Assembly (NCBI GenBank): GCA_009779935.1
Contig: WRAX01000019.1
Location: 1-52,182 of the forward strand
DNA length: 52,182 nucleotides
Direction: 5' to 3'
DNA from: Defluviitaleaceae bacterium
Lineage (GTDB): Bacteria > Bacillota > Clostridia > Lachnospirales > WRAX01
Made by a program: the position numbers and the translations under genes. The notes below the pieces were generated by a model, which worked only from the letters and a program-made list of their open reading frames with translations, was not told where the DNA came from and made no database searches. Each line of letters starts with the position of its first letter. The stretch's first letter is position 1. Below are positions 1-7,872 of the stretch, one piece after another.

Positions 1-66
1 ACTATTTTGGATTGCTCGACGAGTTGCCTCTGTCGTTGTGGCGCAACCGTGTAATATTTGTCCCAT
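1..66 (-). CDS. IS481-type transposase, N-terminal fragment (runs off the left edge)
   Basis: Twenty-two codons are visible, starting at an ATG on the minus strand at 66 and running out of the window. The residues read MGQILHGCATTTEATRRAIQ, the characteristic opening of IS481-family DDE transposases, where a helix-turn-helix follows. A purine-rich stretch with AAAGGAG lies upstream. Everything beyond residue 22, including the catalytic core, is outside the window, so activity cannot be judged. The element end probably lies near 120, inside what used to be the 3' part of the next gene. Family assignment rests on the N-terminal signature only. Confidence 0.65.
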   Translation of the reverse strand, partial: MGQILHGCATTTEATRRAIQNS

Positions 67-91
67 AGTTTCTTCATCTCCTTTGATGAAT

Positions 92-474
92 CTATTGTAC
101 CATTATAACATGGGACTGTACACATAGCTCCTCTAAGCAGTGAGAGTTCGACAAAAAGTTTTCACTGTCCCTAAAATACATTTTGTAAGCATTAAGATAA
201 TGCACGATGGACTTTTCTTCATCAGGAAAATAAGACTTCATTAAATTCAAAATACCTAACAACTCATCATAGTGATCAGTCCATCCTATAGATAAGTACG
301 CACCAATTATCAACAGCACCTCACTAGTGTAGACCTTATCAACTCCACTGCATTTGGATAATCTTCAACAGGAGGCAAGAACTCACTCATAACATATTTA
401 ATGAATGAATCTAAGTCGCCCCTGTTTTCGTATTCGGTTTTGAATTTTGCATTGAATCCACTGACTGTGTTCAT
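92..474 (-). pseudogene. Frameshifted and 3'-truncated gene of unknown function
   Basis: A start ATG at 474 preceded by a purine-rich AGGATTGAGG opens a frame beginning MNTVSGFNAKFKTEYENRGD and reading through SEFLPPVEDYPNAVELI before stopping near 320. The neighbouring frame continues with protein-like sequence (LLIIGAYLSIGWTDHYDELL, then KSYFPDEEKSIVHYLNAYKM) to a stop at 92. The two halves look like one acidic, helix-rich protein split by a frameshift at about 320-345. Its last residues run into what appears to be the end of the IS481-type element, so the true C-terminus is probably lost. No family recognised; size and composition resemble small immunity-type proteins, but that is a guess. 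Confidence 0.5.
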
Positions 475-623
475 AGTCAATAACACCTCAATCCTTTCGT
501 TGGTGACTTATGGCACTATCAGCGTGCCTATAATACGTGTCCCGTGTCTAATAAATGCATTAAGGTTATCAGAGGATTTCGGCTTCTTCGTGGCAAATCA
601 TTTTATAAAAAACACCAATCATA

Positions 624-1103
624 TCAACCAAATTTCCCTATGGCTTTGTTGATTAATTCCGACGGGAATTCAATTGGGATGTCAAGAGATTCTTTGCGAG
701 GATATATTTGCATAATTACACCTCCCAGTTCCCCTGTTTTTGCGGATGTTACGTGCTCATCATCACAAAACACCTTTATGATGACATCGAGGTCAGCATA
801 AAGGTTATATGTAAAACGGCAAGTCCATCTTTTTGTGATTTTTTCCTTATTTGATGCTCGCTCATCGCAAGGGCAAGTCCAGGGGTCTGGTCTACCAAAC
901 TCCTCCTTGGATTTATGAATTAGCTCTAATAGATAGTCAATTGGGATATCCACACCCTCTTTGTTAGGATGCCAGCGCATTATCCCACAGAAATCACATG
1001 TCATCAAGGCTACATCTCTTTCGCCATAAAGGACTTCTATGACGATGTTAAAATCATCATCAGGGTCGTTTACATAGCATAAACCCCAATTGCTCCATAC
1101 CAT
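624..1103 (-). CDS. Hypothetical 159-residue protein made of two related halves
   Basis: The start ATG at 1103 has AGGAGG almost directly upstream (unusually short spacing). Residues 1-70 and about 90-159 are diverged copies of one unit: each has a W..xxx..DxxIxxV strand region followed by a KExxDIPI(D/E)-x-x-x-ELI-x-K-x-x-x-(E/K)FG ending. The first half has a CDFC and the linker a CPCDE motif, so a metal site is possible. No signal peptide or membrane segment. The family is not recognised. It lies between two insertion elements next to a broken gene, a setting common for toxin-immunity cargo, but no toxin is in the window. Confidence 0.55.
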   Translation of the reverse strand: MVWSNWGLCYVNDPDDDFNIVIEVLYGERDVALMTCDFCGIMRWHPNKEGVDIPIDYLLELIHKSKEEFGRPDPWTCPCDERASNKEKITKRWTCRFTYNLYADLDVIIKVFCDDEHVTSAKTGELGGVIMQIYPRKESLDIPIEFPSELINKAIGKFG

Positions 1104-1182
1104 CTCCTCCTGTGATATATTCTACTGCAAAAATCCGATGAAACGAAGCCCATCTAGTGCCCATCGTGCTACTGCACTACTA

Positions 1183-2064
1183 TACTAAAACAACTTGCAA
1201 AAAGTAACACCATATGCGATAATCCAATCATGACATATGACAATAAATTCAAACTACGAGCAATTGAATATTATGAAGAAGGAAACACCATCAGGCAGAC
1301 AGCGCAAGTGTTCAAAATATCGCCAAATACGCTTAACACATGGCTTAAACAATACAGAGAACACAAAAACTTTGCAAGTAAACCAAGAACATACACTCAT
1401 GGAAAGCTAAAAGAGCAAGCCTTGCTTGACTTTTTAAAAGATAATCCTGATGCCTATCAGTATGAAATGGCAGAACACTTCGGTGTTAGTCAAATGGCTA
1501 TATGGAAAGCCTTGCGGCGTTTTGGTGTTACCCGCAAAAAAGATAAAGCGGTATAAGGAGCAAGACCCAGTGAAAGTTGCTGCCTAAGCCATAAACCCAA
1601 GCACAATCATCTATATCGATGAAATGGGTATTGATACCTTCATTTACCGTGAATATGCCTATTCTAAAAAGGGGATGCAGATTGTCGGCTTAATGCCAGG
1701 CAAAAAATACAAGCGATGCGTATTAGTTGCCGGCAAACTCGGCAAAAAGATTGTAGCTCCGCTATAATACAACGACTCTATGGATTCTGCTTTATTTGAA
1801 CTTTGGTTTGAAGATTTCTTTATACCAGAGATTCCCACTTCGTCGACTATAGTTTTAGGCAACGCTTCTTTTCATAGAAAAAGCAAGCTTTATCCCCTTG
1901 CACAAAAATACGGACATAAGATAATTTCCCTTCCTCCATACAGCCCAAACTTAAACCAAATTGAAAACTTTTGGGCTTGGCTTAAAGGTAAGATAAAGAA
2001 AGTCGTACATATGTTTGATGATTTTGACGAGGCTTTGTGTTACTGTTTTGGGGTTGTTTGAGTA
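1183..2064 (+). mobile_element. IS630-family insertion sequence, inactive
   Basis: The element is bounded by 14-bp near-perfect inverted repeats, TATACTAAAACAAC at 1181-1194 and GTTGTTTGAGTATA at 2053-2066 (13 of 14 match), with TA at both outer edges, as expected for the TA target duplication of IS630/Tc1-mariner elements. The core of about 882 bp encodes a two-frame transposase on the plus strand. The transposase carries nonsense codons and a lost catalytic Asp, so this copy should not move by itself. Confidence 0.85.
1230..2061 (+). pseudogene. IS630-family transposase, degenerate
   Basis: Residues 1-108 (1230-1556) form the helix-turn-helix half (NTIRQTAQVFKISPNTLNTW). The DDE half continues in another frame after an A-run near 1540, which could be a programmed shift of the family or decay. 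In that frame a TAA interrupts at about 1587 (VAA-stop-AINPS) and another at 1765 (KKIVAPL-stop-YNDSMDS). The first Asp (IIYIDEMGID) and the Glu (NQIENFWAWL) remain, but the second catalytic Asp is Gly (VLGNASFH instead of the usual VLDNASFH). Two stops plus the Asp loss make it a pseudogene. Confidence 0.85.
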
Positions 2065-2108
2065 TAACATTTATTGTAATCCCTAAGTAAGCCGGAAATA
2101 CAAAACAA

Positions 2109-2132
2109 AAAGGCGGCCACATCGGCCGCCTT
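2109..2132. terminator. Bidirectional intrinsic terminator
   Basis: AAGGCGGCC and GGCCGCCTT form a 9-bp GC-rich stem with a short loop, with A-rich sequence on the left and TTTTAT on the right. It works for the minus-strand lipoprotein gene ending at 2154 and would also stop read-through from the IS. Confidence 0.8.
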
Positions 2133-2153
2133 TTATATTGTTGTTAGGATTTA

Positions 2154-3335
2154 TTATCTGGTTGCAGCGTTGATAGCAGCAGCAGCAGCTTCAAGGATAG
2201 CTCTGGCAGTGTAGGTTGAACCTGCAGTAAGTGGTATGCCTTCTGTGCCGTTGTTGTTGACAACTGCTTGTTGCAAAGCATTGGTCATATTAACAAAGGC
2301 TTGGGTTTCGCCATGGCTAACAACTGTCAAACCTGTGATGTTGTTGTCATCAACAGTAATTTCAACCACAAGCGGGGTTGGGGTTAGGCCGCCATCGTTA
2401 TCCGGCTTGTGGGAGTAGGTGTTGTTGGAAGTACCACGGTGCGTACCCGGGTTAAATCTGCCGGCTACAACCGGTGGTTGCTCGACTATTGGTGGCGTGG
2501 TATCGCCTGCTGTTGGTGGCGTAGCCGGCTCGTCCGCGGGTTCATCTTCATCGTCATCGTCAGCCGGCTCGTCCGCAGGTTCATCAGCTGGCTCGTCATC
2601 AAGCTCTGGTGTTACAAAGTTAACTCTATCCAAAACTTCTTGCACAGCAGTTAAGATAGCTTGAGAAGTAACGGTAGCACCGGTGCCTGCATCAATACCT
2701 TCGGTAGATTGTCTTTCAATAATCTCATCGATGGTAACTTGCGCCATGCCGGCAAAGGCAGGGGTTTCCATAAATGGGTCAAAATCAATAGATTCGATGC
2801 GGGTATTGTCCGCATTAAAGTTTACACGTACAAAAATTGGCTCTGTGCCCAGTGTTGGGCCTGGCGTTCTGCCGGGCTCTGCCCAGCCAATAGCTGATGC
2901 GGTGTATGGGCCATCTTCGAATTGGCGAGCCGGTCTTTCAACATCATCAGGGTCAATTTCTTCCGGTGTGTAGATATCGCCGCCCATGCCAAGACGCTCC
3001 AAAACAGTGTTGGTAGCTTCCAGTATAGCTAGGGAGGTAACAGTTGCATCAACAACAATGTCAACACCCGTTACGCCGTTGGCAGCAATGATGTCAGCAA
3101 TCAGGCTGGAATTTTCAATCATGGTAATCCATGCGGTAGATTCGTTGTTAAAATCAACAATAACATCAACAATGTTGTTGCCGTCCATTACAAGTTCTAC
3201 CCCTACCCAACCGCCAAAACCTTCTGCAGTTGCAAAGAAATCTGTTTCCTCTGGTGCTTCAACCGGTCTAGAGCATGCCGCAAATGCGCCAAGGGCAAAA
3301 ATTGCCACTAATGCTCCTAAAAATTTCCTTTTCAT
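2154..3335 (-). CDS. Secreted lipoprotein with three FMN-binding domains
   Basis: 393 residues. Residues 1-21 are a lipoprotein signal peptide ending in the lipobox FAAC, so the protein should be lipid-anchored outside the membrane. Three FMN_bind repeats follow, each ending in the characteristic Thr-containing motif: DATVTSLAIL (about 95-105), GTGATVTSQAIL (about 215) and AGSTYTARAIL (about 375). In this family the Thr can carry covalently linked FMN attached by ApbE. An acidic Pro/Ala linker of repeated DEPA units separates repeats 2 and 3. RBS AAAGGAG; monocistronic, with its own promoter and a terminator. Likely role: extracellular flavin electron carrier or sensor (inference). Confidence 0.85.
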   Translation of the reverse strand: MKRKFLGALVAIFALGAFAACSRPVEAPEETDFFATAEGFGGWVGVELVMDGNNIVDVIVDFNNESTAWITMIENSSLIADIIAANGVTGVDIVVDATVTSLAILEATNTVLERLGMGGDIYTPEEIDPDDVERPARQFEDGPYTASAIGWAEPGRTPGPTLGTEPIFVRVNFNADNTRIESIDFDPFMETPAFAGMAQVTIDEIIERQSTEGIDAGTGATVTSQAILTAVQEVLDRVNFVTPELDDEPADEPADEPADDDDEDEPADEPATPPTAGDTTPPIVEQPPVVAGRFNPGTHRGTSNNTYSHKPDNDGGLTPTPLVVEITVDDNNITGLTVVSHGETQAFVNMTNALQQAVVNNNGTEGIPLTAGSTYTARAILEAAAAAINAATR

Positions 3336-3389
3336 TTTTTAACATCTCCTTTTTGAAAAACTTTAGGTTATTTTACTGCATCAAAACTT

Positions 3390-3418
3390 ATTATACCACC
3401 GCCACCACAAATTGTAAA
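3390..3418 (-). promoter_or_regulatory. Sigma-A type promoter of the FMN-binding lipoprotein gene
   Basis: On the minus strand TTTACA, a 17-nt spacer and a perfect TATAAT lie about 55-80 nt upstream of the start codon. Confidence 0.75.
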
Positions 3419-3446
3419 GGGTTTTTGTCAAATTTCCCTACTTTTT

Positions 3447-4121
3447 TCATACAATCAAGCCTATTATTAGCAGGTGGGCGGGATAAAAGGCATAAAATCC
3501 GTATTTTAGGGCGGGGTGCTTTGGGCCTTGCTTTCCATTATATGCCAATATGCACAAGCTGGCTAATACAGCAAACAGGGCAACCTCCACCCTTGGCAGG
3601 TATAGGGCAAGCATGCCGATGGCAACGCCCGCCGCCGCCCGTAGCCTTTTTGTGGGGTTTATTACATACAAGGCAAAGATGAAAAGCACACCAAACGCCC
3701 CATAATCGCTGGTTAGCAGGTGGGCGGCTAATGCCGCAGGGATGACTGCCAAAAGCCCCAAAAGCCCGCCGCCAAGCAACTTGTGCAACCATATGGCGCA
3801 CACCGCCAAAAACAGTGTGTAAAAAATATTGGTATTTGCCAAAAAGTTCACATCACCACGTACCAGCACCGTGTCAAAAAACGGTTCCGAAATTAGGGCA
3901 AGCACACCCAAGCGCAGGGCATATTTTCCCATACTTCGGGTGTGCACACACCCTTGTGCAATAAGATATGCAAAAATGGGAAAGGCTATGCGCCCTATAT
4001 ATCGGGTTGCAAAGTATATGCCTGCATTTTCTGTGCCAATGTATTGGGACAAAAGTGCGGACCCTGCATGGTCAATTACCATGGTTATTACAGCGATAAG
4101 TTTTAAGGTTAAGGCATTCAT
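3447..4121 (-). CDS. TraX-family integral membrane protein
   Basis: 224 residues, about eight hydrophobic segments, starting MNALTLKLIAVITMVIDHAG. The family signature is the early MxIDHxG motif, then RIAFPIFAYLIAQG and a C-terminal FYPAHLLII, all present. TraX proteins acetylate F-pilin in plasmid systems, but chromosomal clostridial copies have no pilin partner and their substrate is unknown. It starts 6 nt after the TPM gene and probably shares its transcript; no strong RBS is visible. Confidence 0.75.
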   Translation of the reverse strand: MNALTLKLIAVITMVIDHAGSALLSQYIGTENAGIYFATRYIGRIAFPIFAYLIAQGCVHTRSMGKYALRLGVLALISEPFFDTVLVRGDVNFLANTNIFYTLFLAVCAIWLHKLLGGGLLGLLAVIPAALAAHLLTSDYGAFGVLFIFALYVINPTKRLRAAAGVAIGMLALYLPRVEVALFAVLASLCILAYNGKQGPKHPALKYGFYAFYPAHLLIIGLIV

Positions 4122-4127
4122 AATGGC

Positions 4128-5072
4128 CTAACGCCTGCGCCCGCCGCCTGCGCCGCCCATGCCGCCACGGGAACGGCCACCACCGCCGCCAAGGGAAGAG
4201 CCGCCACGGCCGCCGCCATAACCACCAAAACCACCGGCACCGGGACGGCGCGGGGGCGCACCGCCCAAACCACCGCCGGGGGAAGGTGGACGATAACCGC
4301 TACCCATGCCTGTACCCGGAGAGCCGCCACGGGGAGCGGGCCCACCCCAGCCGCCACGGTGCCTGTTAGCAGACATGCGCCCAAGCATAAAGCCGCCCAT
4401 CATGCCGCCCATGCCCGTTCCACGGGTCATACGGCGCATACGGCGGCCACGGCCGCCGCCGGCAAAAACAACAACCAACAAAACCAGTATAATTACAAAT
4501 ACAAAGCCCCCAATGCCCGGTGGCTCGGTAGATTGGGGCGTAGTTTGGGTAACCGGAACCGGCGTCGCAACCCCCTGCGCCTGATATTGATGCATATTAG
4601 GCGGGAAAAGGCGGTAAATCTCCCCGGTTAGGGCATCGTAAAGGCTTATTATTGCGGCATTAAAGTCACCTGCATCAAAATAATCAAAGAAATGGTTGTC
4701 CATAAGGTTGTTGATGGCAGCGGCGGACATTTGTCTGTTAAGCCCCTCACCCACAATCATCCAGGCCAAGTCTTCTTCCACGGCCATGGTAACAAGCACA
4801 CCGTTGTTGGTTGCCGCCCTGCCCGGTTGCCAATGGTTAAACACTTGCAGGGTGTAATCCTCAATTTCTGCACCCATTGGCACAAAATTCATAACATAGA
4901 AAAAAATCTCGCTGCCCGTATCGAAGTAAAGCTGGTCATTACCCGTGCTTACGTGGTTTACAGTGGCGGCATTTATGCGCCCGTCACCATCCAAAACAGC
5001 GTAATTTGTGGGTATGGGGGGCAGGCTAAACATGGCAGTCATCATCAGTATTGCTGTCAAAATTTTCTGCAT
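4128..5072 (-). CDS. TPM-domain (YgcG-like) membrane protein with Gly/Arg-rich tail
   Basis: 314 residues from the ATG at 5072, chosen because AGGAGG lies 6 nt upstream; a longer frame lacks this. Order: signal peptide (1-22), TPM domain (about 25-150; LYFDTGSEIFFYVMNFVP, GVLVTMAVEEDLAWMIVGEG), a Pro/Gln/Thr linker, one membrane segment (GGFVFVIILVLLVVVFA), then about 110 residues of almost only Gly, Arg, Met, Pro and Ser. TPM proteins act in envelope or photosystem maintenance and often sit beside LemA, as here. The tail is cytoplasmic by topology and could bind nucleic acid or acidic lipid (inference). Gene order: XpaC, LemA, TPM, TraX. Confidence 0.75.
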   Translation of the reverse strand: MQKILTAILMMTAMFSLPPIPTNYAVLDGDGRINAATVNHVSTGNDQLYFDTGSEIFFYVMNFVPMGAEIEDYTLQVFNHWQPGRAATNNGVLVTMAVEEDLAWMIVGEGLNRQMSAAAINNLMDNHFFDYFDAGDFNAAIISLYDALTGEIYRLFPPNMHQYQAQGVATPVPVTQTTPQSTEPPGIGGFVFVIILVLLVVVFAGGGRGRRMRRMTRGTGMGGMMGGFMLGRMSANRHRGGWGGPAPRGGSPGTGMGSGYRPPSPGGGLGGAPPRRPGAGGFGGYGGGRGGSSLGGGGGRSRGGMGGAGGGRRR

Positions 5073-5082
5073 TCTTATCCTC

Positions 5083-5613
5083 CTAATTATCAAATCTTGG
5101 CAGGTGGTTTATTACAGGGCGCACAATAAAGCCCAGCCCGCTGTCCAATGTTTCATTAAACTCCTCTGCATATCGGTTAAAGGGGGATTGGGACAGGCGC
5201 AAATCCTGCTCCATAAAATTTGAATGGTATCTGGCGTGCAAACCCCGATTTTCAGGGGACATTTCTATGCCGGACAAGCGGTCATAAATGGCCCACACGG
5301 CACGGTTCAGCTGTACATAATGGTCAAAAATATCCCTTTCATCATCCGCTTCCCTGATATCTTCCACGATGGATGAAATTGCAATGCGCTCCATATCCGA
5401 CATGGGCAGATACCTGCCTGCAATGGTTTGGATATTAAAAGCAAATTCCATGGCACGGTGGATTACGGGTTGCACCTGCGCCTCAAAAACATCACCTGCC
5501 ATATTACGCTGGCTGTTAAAGCTTAGGAAAGTACCTATAAACAGCCCCGCAATTATCACCACAGCAGTTATTATCCAAGCGGTTGTCGGGTTTTTAAGCC
5601 CTGTTTGCTCCAT
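5083..5613 (-). CDS. LemA-like membrane protein
   Basis: 176 residues. One N-terminal membrane segment (TAWIITAVVIIAGLFIGTFL) is followed by a helical domain with the short turns typical of LemA (MAGDVFEAQVQPVIHRAMEF, YDRLSGIEMSP, NFMEQDLRLSQSPFNRYAEE). In LemA proteins the usual ending of this motif is FNxxVxxFP. RBS GGGGAGG, spacing 6. It is translated 14 nt after xpaC and 10 nt before the TPM gene. The LemA/TPM pairing is recurrent in Firmicutes; molecular role unknown. Confidence 0.65.
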   Translation of the reverse strand: MEQTGLKNPTTAWIITAVVIIAGLFIGTFLSFNSQRNMAGDVFEAQVQPVIHRAMEFAFNIQTIAGRYLPMSDMERIAISSIVEDIREADDERDIFDHYVQLNRAVWAIYDRLSGIEMSPENRGLHARYHSNFMEQDLRLSQSPFNRYAEEFNETLDSGLGFIVRPVINHLPRFDN

Positions 5614-5626
5614 TATCGCACCTCCC

Positions 5627-6241
5627 CTATAATCCGGCCTGTTTCATAATATTTTCCAACACGGCAATGTCGGTTTTAATGTCCAAAGCGGAATCTTTGT
5701 ATAAAATATCCAGTTGATGTTCAAAAGCCTGCTGTATTTTCATAAGGGAATCCTTAATATTATCCATGGTGGCTTGTATATTGTCACCTTTAACGGCTTT
5801 TGCTTCCATGGCAACATAATTTTCCAAAAATTTTATGGTTGTGGGAAAATAATAATCCATAAAAGTGTGCAGTTTACGTCCTTTATCCGGGTTGCCAATA
5901 ACATGCTTAAAAATTTGCTCCGCAATTTGCTCCAACCGCCCAATTTGTTGTTTAAGCTCGCTGCTGCCGGTTTGCTGTTTAAGCTGGTGAAGTTTTTGCA
6001 TATGTGTCCGCCCTTGGGCCAATATTCTTTCGGTAGCCGTATCACCGGATTTTTCCAGCTCTATTGGTGCTTCCACTTCTTTGCCACGGAATACTAAGTT
6101 GCCCAAAAAATACACCAACACGGCAACGGCAAGCCCCATGGCAAGGTGTAAAAAGCTGTACATGGGCGCAGAAACGGCATAAACCAAAAATGCTGCGCCC
6201 GTTAAATATATAGGTATTATTGATTTTATTCGCTTTTTCAT
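5627..6241 (-). CDS. XpaC-type (5-bromo-4-chloroindolyl phosphate hydrolysis) membrane protein
   Basis: 204 residues from the ATG at 6241 (a TTG lies one codon earlier). Two N-terminal membrane helices (PIYLTGAAFLVYAVSAPMY and LAMGLAVAVLVYFLGNLVF) precede a long helical cytoplasmic part (AQGRTHMQKLHQLKQQTGSS ... DYYFPTTIKFLENYVAME ... MDNIKDSLMKIQQAFEHQLD). This matches the XpaC family, usually paired with the toxic-anion-resistance protein TelA; here no TelA is present and LemA/TPM genes follow. Function is unproven. Confidence 0.7.
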   Translation of the reverse strand: MKKRIKSIIPIYLTGAAFLVYAVSAPMYSFLHLAMGLAVAVLVYFLGNLVFRGKEVEAPIELEKSGDTATERILAQGRTHMQKLHQLKQQTGSSELKQQIGRLEQIAEQIFKHVIGNPDKGRKLHTFMDYYFPTTIKFLENYVAMEAKAVKGDNIQATMDNIKDSLMKIQQAFEHQLDILYKDSALDIKTDIAVLENIMKQAGL

Positions 6242-6258
6242 CAAATCCCCCTTTTTTG

Positions 6259-6819
6259 TTATATAATGGGATTACGAGTAAGGCTCGCAATAGCAGCGTT
6301 AAACAGCCATGGTGCCATAAATATTTCATATGCCGAAGCGGTAATGGCCGCCAAAATACCGATTATTACAGGCTTTGCGGGCTTTATTTGTTCAGATTTT
6401 TTTATATGGCAAATTGTTATGGCGCAAACCCCTAAAATTAGTGCGTTTTGGGGCAGGTTTAATGCCATTGCCATAAGCACACCCCTTGCGCCAAAAGCAT
6501 GGATTAGCAGTGTTATAGAAAATGTTGCAGTCATCGCCCGCAGATAAATTAGAAGATATGCCGCCCAAAATAGCTTGGGTACGGCGGCGCATGCCCATAT
6601 TAACAGCAAAACATGTCCATTGCGCAACAAGCTGTTTGCCCAATTTTGTACACTAATTTGGTTTGGGGCAAAACCATCAGCAAATCGATGCAGGTTGGTG
6701 ATAAGGCCTGCCAAACCAGTATCCTCCATAAGGTTTGGGCGCAGGGCACCCCAAATTACACCTGCTATAATTGCGATTGTAATATAAATTTTTGGATTTT
6801 GTGGTAATGTAAATTTCAT
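6259..6819 (-). CDS. spoIIM: Stage II sporulation protein M-like membrane protein
   Basis: 186 residues, about five membrane segments. The SpoIIM pattern is recognisable: N-terminal helix, NSLLRNGHVLLLIWACAAVP, then GARGVLMAMALNLPQNALIL. SpoIIM acts with SpoIID and SpoIIP in septal peptidoglycan remodelling during engulfment, so its presence supports a spore-forming lineage. RBS GGGGGGTG. It follows the Nudix gene, a frequent clostridial arrangement. The C-terminus is hydrophobic to the end with no stop-region oddities. Confidence 0.7.
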   Translation of the reverse strand: MKFTLPQNPKIYITIAIIAGVIWGALRPNLMEDTGLAGLITNLHRFADGFAPNQISVQNWANSLLRNGHVLLLIWACAAVPKLFWAAYLLIYLRAMTATFSITLLIHAFGARGVLMAMALNLPQNALILGVCAITICHIKKSEQIKPAKPVIIGILAAITASAYEIFMAPWLFNAAIASLTRNPII

Positions 6820-6866
6820 GGCGCACCCCCCAACACAAGCTTATGCCCGGGGTCGTCCTGTTATTG

Positions 6867-7376
6867 TTATCCGTTTATAGATATATACGCAAAAATCGCC
6901 ATAATTGTCTTACCGCAGACAATTTCTTCATCTGCAATCATTCTTCTTGCCTTTTCAAGGCTGTATTTTTCCACGGTGATAAATTCGTCCTCATCAAAGT
7001 TTTGTTTGCCGTCCGTTAAATCTTCTGCTAAAAACAAATGCCCCTTGCCGCTGCAAATGCCGATATTGCCGTGGTATGTGCAAATTTTGTTAAGCTTGCC
7101 CACCCGCTTGCCAATTTCTTCTTCCAGTTCCCGCAGGGCGCATTGCTCTGGGGTTTCGCCTGCATCAATAATGCCTGCGGGTATTTCCAGCACCTGCCGC
7201 CTTACGCTGTGGCGGTATTGGCGCACAAACCAAATATTTCCATCGCAATCCACGGGCAAAACGGCGGCATAATCAGGGTTATACACAACTTCCCGTTGGG
7301 CTTTTCCCCCATTTGGCAGGGCTATCTCCTCCACAACCAGCCGCACCACTCGTCCATTATAAATTTCCACATCCAT
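6867..7376 (-). CDS. nudF: Nudix hydrolase, ADP-ribose pyrophosphatase type
   Basis: 169 residues from the ATG at 7376 (a TTG nine codons earlier has no good RBS). The Nudix box GIIDAGETPEQCALRELEEE (about residues 70-90) has the expected G-x5-E-x7-R-E-x-x-E-E pattern; the family hydrolyses ADP-ribose and related nucleoside diphosphate sugars with Mg2+. Upstream strand DGNIWFVRQYRHSVRRQVLE is typical of the ADP-ribose subgroup. The start overlaps the tadA 3' end, so the genes are translationally coupled. Confidence 0.85.
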   Translation of the reverse strand: MDVEIYNGRVVRLVVEEIALPNGGKAQREVVYNPDYAAVLPVDCDGNIWFVRQYRHSVRRQVLEIPAGIIDAGETPEQCALRELEEEIGKRVGKLNKICTYHGNIGICSGKGHLFLAEDLTDGKQNFDEDEFITVEKYSLEKARRMIADEEIVCGKTIMAIFAYISING

Positions 7377-7845
7377 CCCCCGATTTACGCCTAAATTTGG
7401 CAAAAAAATCTTTCATAAGCTGGGCGCATTGGGCTTCCAGCACTCCTGTTGTCACATCCACTTTATGGTTAAACCCATCCACATCCAACAAATTAACCAC
7501 CGAGCCCACCGCCCCCGCCTTGGGATTGGCTGCGCCAAAAACCAAGCGGGGCAGTCGGGCTTGCAAAATGGCTCCTGCACACATTGGGCAGGGTTCCAGG
7601 GTTACATATATGGTGCAGCCTTCCAACCGCCAATCACCCAGGTGGTTACAAGCGGTGTTTATAGCGGAAATTTCGGCATGGTACAGGGTATTGCCTTTGG
7701 TGTTGCGCTGGTTATAACCTTCACCTATAATTTCGCCGTTATGGACGATAACACAGCCCACAGGCACTTCCATGGCATCTGCCGCTTGCTTTGCAAGCTT
7801 TATGGCCTTTTGCATGAAGTGTTCATGTTGGCATTTGTCGCCCAT
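7357..7845 (-). CDS. tadA: tRNA-specific adenosine deaminase
   Basis: 162 residues. TadA converts A34 to inosine in tRNA-Arg(ACG). Zinc and catalytic motifs are intact: HAEISAI (His and proton-shuttle Glu) and PCPMCAGAI (two Cys). The start at 7845 (MGDKCQHEHFMQKAIKLAKQ) is chosen by family fit; no clear RBS is visible because a GC-rich palindrome fills the space back to the ppdK stop codon. A GTG at 7866 would extend the protein into that palindrome and is less likely. Confidence 0.9.
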   Translation of the reverse strand: MGDKCQHEHFMQKAIKLAKQAADAMEVPVGCVIVHNGEIIGEGYNQRNTKGNTLYHAEISAINTACNHLGDWRLEGCTIYVTLEPCPMCAGAILQARLPRLVFGAANPKAGAVGSVVNLLDVDGFNHKVDVTTGVLEAQCAQLMKDFFAKFRRKSGDGCGNL

Positions 7846-7872
7846 AGGGCGGGGGCAATCGCCCACCCTACC
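7846..7872. repeat. GC-rich palindromic element, copy 1 (ppdK stop / tadA start)
   Basis: An imperfect inverted repeat (minus strand: TAGGGTGGGCGATTGCCC then CCGCCCT) fills the whole ppdK-tadA junction. Its first three bases, TAG, are the ppdK stop codon. Same family as the copies near 10531, 10691, 21981, 26891, 28365 and 30762. Confidence 0.7.

Noticed and set aside
2500-2610. Repeated GCCGGCTCGTCCG units as a DNA repeat array
   Set aside because: They encode the acidic DEPA linker of the FMN-binding lipoprotein.
2419-3342. Long plus-strand open frames opposite the lipoprotein gene
   Set aside because: They are low-complexity shadows of the acidic and Val/Thr-rich coding sequence with no RBS.
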